This document shows, piece after piece, positions 60,562-64,000 of a DNA stretch of 64,000 nucleotides. How positions within the stretch are numbered: the first letter of the stretch is position 1; each line of letters starts with the position of its first letter. The stretch comes from Cylicocyclus nassatus (Eukaryota; Nematoda; Chromadorea; Rhabditida; Strongylidae). The stretch covers positions 62,716,127 to 62,780,126 of the forward strand of contig CATQJL010000305.1 in assembly GCA_958299035.1 (NCBI GenBank), read 5' to 3'. The position numbers and the translations under genes were made by a program. The notes under the pieces are model-generated. The model saw only the letters and a list, made by a program, of their open reading frames with translations, ran no database searches and was not told the origin of the DNA.

Positions 60562-62429
60562 CTGAAAATACAGGCGAAATGACAAAGTGTGGCAAATATA
60601 AGCCAAATAAATGGAAGTAATAGCATTGAGATTCCCTTCTATAATCTTATTTGCGCTAGCAAATAATGAACAGGATTCTTATGCAGAATCAAAATCCTTG
60701 TCTCGCATGCAATAGGGAAAAGACGTGATTTAAAATGGATCTAATCTATTTTGTAAACCTAAACTAATAACATTCTTTTCATTAAACAGAGAGGGCTATG
60801 GGAGCGAATGGGACCGAAATATCTATGCTAGTTGGCTTGGCTTTCACCATTCCTCACTGCCACATCCGATTAGGCTGTATGCACAAGCTTAGACTGAGCA
60901 GAATCTTGCACAAAGAAATAGAGAGCCGAATGCCGAAGACCAGATACTCAGTCTCATATGGCCCCTCTAATAATGCCTTATGGAGACAAATTCTGCCAAA
61001 GGATATTTGCATAAGACTCTCTAATTAAGTGCGGAGATATTACAATTTCGAGGGTTTATTAAGATGCCAAAAATGTCTCAGAATATGGGCAGCTGAGGTC
61101 TTAATGAGCGCCATTTAGAACACTGCAAAAAACTTCGTTGAGGGGGCATCCTTCCGGCTACGATGGTAGACTTAAAAAGCCTCTATCCTTACCAGAGCTG
61201 GAAAAGTCGTAAACAAAGACTTACATGCTTCAAAAATCAGAAACCTCTATAATTGTGCACGGAAGTGACTAAGGTAAAGACCATTGCAGTCCATTACATT
61301 TACATGCAGTATCTATGAGCATTTGTCAAGTTTTTGACACATTTCGTTACTTTAAAATTGCTTGAACGTGATTACTGCAATATGAATTTGAAGCTTTACG
61401 AACGAGAGCATAGCACCTTCAAAATCAAACTTCATTCCGACATTTTTAGACTTTTCTGCATATCCTTTTTGATCGCTATTATTATACACAAATGACTTTC
61501 GCTATAATAAGTTCTCAAAAAATCTTAACCCATTTCCAAGAAGATTTTTTGCAATCATTAAAAGCAATAGCATCCTTCATCTTGTTCACGCTTCTCTTTT
61601 CTTGGTTTGGTAAATTTTTCGCTGCCTTTCTTTAGTTATCCAACTTTCCTTTCCAAAAAAGGGGCGACTTCTCCTGATTGATTTGAATGTGTTTCACTGT
61701 TTAGATGACCTCCGCGCATCATATGACTGAAGTTTCATACTCAGTAACTATTTTGCTGCTCAAGAGTTTTTTTTTACAAATTATAGAAAAAAGAGCGTTT
61801 GCCTTAAGACGATTCCAATATATCCAAAAATTTTGATAAAATAAAAAATGCCGCTCTACAGTAGCATTATTTACTGAAGCTTGCTTGATTGAGCGGAAGA
61901 CTTGCAACGGAACAGTTTCAAAAGTAAGAAAAATGACTTGGGTTTGGGACGGCCCCCCATACATACGTGAAGAATTATTCAAAATTTCAAGAAAAATTTC
62001 TGCTGAAGAGGAACAAAGAGACAAGCATCTTTTTCGGACATGTTCTTTTTTATGACGAGCTGTCACATGAAAGCTAAAGAGGTTGGGTTTTTCGGAGAAG
62101 TTACGTAGATTCAGAGTAGCACTTACTTCCGCCAACTCATACAGTACAAAAAGTTGAAGCTATAATTATGCGAAATACATGTTGCATCGATAATTTCATG
62201 AATTATGGAAGCATGCCCATATGTGCAGGAAATTGGGCATTCCAACGATGCAAAGTAAAAACCGCATTGCGTGATGAGAGAAATTTTCATTTTGTGTGTT
62301 ATCTGTCAATAATTTATCGTGATGAGGCTTTCGACGGCAAGAGTCTCTTATCACTTTTGAAAATATATTGTGATATCACACATTATGGGGTGGAATGGGT
62401 TACTCATGGACATGCAACGATGACAGAAT

Positions 62430-62601
62430 TTTAAGAAACGTTGTACTGAAAATTTTGATAGAGGCATCATCGCAGAAGCTCAATATGAAAAAGAACGAAC
62501 TTATCAAGGTAGCTAATGCATGGATAGACTGCTATAAAAATTCCGAAATTTCCGTCAAAGACGCAAGCTGTTGGTTGCATTTAAAATTGCATAAGGTGAG
62601 A
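62430..62601 (+). CDS. Unplaced open frame with strong donor, possibly coding
   Basis: The reading frame runs from about 62430 to a consensus donor AAG|GTGAGA at 62601/62602 and encodes a helical, Lys/Leu-rich segment (core MKKNELIKVANAWIDC). The acceptor side is weak (CGATGACAG, few pyrimidines), and the preceding frame 62168-62434 is shifted by one. The tail LHLKLHKVRYKI superficially resembles the end of the first helix pair of nematode SPK domains, but I cannot establish homology. It may be a gene fragment or a chance frame. Confidence 0.2.
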
Positions 62602-62726
62602 TATAAAATTTTTTAAGTTAAAGACATAAAACATAAAAGAAAACAAATTGTTTTACTCCAGCAAGTAATTATTATTTTATGAACTTTGAGCGAAGCATGA
62701 AGAATTCGTCCACCTCCATTTACTTA

Positions 62727-63222
62727 GACAACTGGCTGGAAATTCGGCGGAACGCTCGGGAAAGTTCCGCCGGGTCACCTGCGGAAGTTCCCAAAATGAA
62801 ATGCTGCTGCAGTTCCGAAGAATGCAAACTACAACAGCAAAAGACAACACCTAAGCGAGGTTTGAACCTTACTCTATTGACTGCGAGACTCACCTACTAT
62901 ACTATGCACTGCGGATGACATGTTCGATAGTGCACTCTAGCTGTTGACGAGGCAACATCGTCGAAGACAACACATTCAAAAACCTGCGCAAGTACCGGCA
63001 TGTCAAAGTGCTGCGGAACCGCTGGCATTTTTCCGAAGTTCCGCAGCGCTTAGCAAAAAGTTCCGCGGAAGTATCCCTTCGCAACCAGTCTGGCGTGAAA
63101 ATCCTGCGGAAGCCTCCATTTCAACGCTTACACTTTCGCAATAGTAAACAAAATGTTGCGAAACCGCTGCAAAATTTGTCTGCCCTGCGGAAGTTCCGAG
63201 GAATTGTCTGAGTGGTCGGTGA
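62727..63222 (+). repeat. Dispersed repeat D1, copy 2
   Basis: Second copy of D1 (see 4146-4560), slightly longer through internal insertions. The open frames reported across it are driven by the repeated TTCCGCNGAA-type motif and are not genes. Confidence 0.65.
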
Positions 63223-64000
63223 CCCCAATACAGTTAGTAATTGACCAAATTCCTAAGATTAACAGTCAGGTCTATAAGTTCTTGCGTACTACCACTACAA
63301 GTTTCTTTTTTTTTTGAGGTATCAGGTCGATTTTCAAAAACAAGATACGACTGTAAAAAAGTGCAAAACGGACAGCATTTTCCAAGTGGTTGGAATTCAC
63401 AAAGATTAAGTAAGTAGCAGAATCGGGCCTTGAAGAGCTTGTTCAATGATACTCCTTCATTTTTGATAATCAAATTCGAGTTCATTTGTAAAAAATTATC
63501 AATCGATTACCCGCCGGCAATATTTACCAGATGTTCAAATATTCACAAAATTACACTCACCACTAGATGACGGAATATTAGTACATAGGTGTTAGTGTCA
63601 TATGTCGCCTGAAGGGATAAAATATCGAAAACACAACTAGCTGTCAGCTTTCATCAGCTGTTTGAGGAAGATCGCAGGAAGATCGTTGACAGCGGCTTTG
63701 CCGAGAGCGACGATAGCTGATAGCTGCTTGGAAATGCAGTCTCATATGTATTTTTCGCCAGAAACTTTATTTTTACAATAGCTTTGGGTCATGAAAGATG
63801 CGAATACTATAACTAGAAATTAGAAAATTTCTAGCATTAGAACTGCTGTTTTTGCTGGGGGGAAAAAGGCACTGGAATGTTGAGAAAAGTTCTGAAGTGC
63901 AAACTCTGCAAATTTCGCTCTTCTGAAAATAACACTAGATTTTCGCTAGAAATTTTATTTTGACAACAAGTTGGGTCATGCAAAAGATTGTGGAATATAA

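Noticed and set aside
62902..63211. Several overlapping frames in both directions
   Set aside because: They lie in dispersed repeat D1 and arise from its repeated GCGGAAGTTCC motif.
1..64000. CRISPR arrays, operons with ribosome binding sites, phage or plasmid genes
   Set aside because: None seen. Genes are split by introns and the repeats are eukaryotic transposons, so bacterial systems are not expected here.

Overview
This is nuclear DNA of a metazoan, most likely a nematode and probably a gene-poor clade V (strongylid or hookworm-like) genome. The evidence is: T-rich TTTTCAG-type splice acceptors with GTAAG/GTGAG donors; introns ranging from about 56 bp to 1.5 kb; no long ORFs, so genes are visible only as spliced short exons; no prokaryotic gene packing; and heavy loading with small DNA transposons. 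The species call is inference.

Three genes could be assembled from the sequence. (1) A four-exon gene on + (22759-26299) encodes a 171-aa single-span membrane protein with a PPTY (WW-binding type) motif. (2) A complete seven-exon gene on - (43326-44531) encodes a 246-aa short-chain dehydrogenase/reductase with the TGxxxGIG, NNAA and YxxxK signatures. (3) The 3' part of a multi-span membrane protein gene lies on - (53546-54469, four exons, 148 aa, AATAAA 13 bp after the stop). Similar membrane-segment exons on the same strand near 55.8, 57.0 and 60.2-60.6 kb may belong to related neighbouring genes, but these are not assembled. I see no sign that the three genes act in one pathway.

The rest is mostly repeat DNA. 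Many element ends and target-site duplications (TSDs) can be read directly. There are two hAT-type elements with CAGGGCCCGGC termini and exact 8-bp TSDs (29901-32234 and 48560-49426), and two short hAT-like MITEs with CAGTGGCGTA-type ends (37449-37818, 53267-53484). Seven mariner/Tc1-like foldback elements have TA target sites. A PIF/Harbinger-like MITE family has three copies between 3.0 and 7.8 kb. A further MITE family starts GAGTCATTTGTAAC, and several GC-rich foldbacks are present. Two reverse-transcriptase fossils lie on -: a Ty3/Gypsy RT-RNase H remnant (about 32.6-33.4 kb) and a Penelope-like RT remnant (about 36.3-38.7 kb). The Penelope-like remnant is itself split by later insertions.

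Layout: 0-3 kb unannotated; 3-8.6 kb MITE cluster with a large inverted repeat; 8.6-22.7 kb mostly empty with scattered MITEs; 22.7-26.3 kb membrane-protein gene; 27.5-32.2 kb diverged tandem repeats and nested transposons; 32.6-39.7 kb retroelement graveyard; 43.3-44.5 kb dehydrogenase gene; 46.6-50.8 kb DNA transposons; 53.3-60.6 kb membrane-protein exons; 62.7-63.2 kb dispersed repeat.
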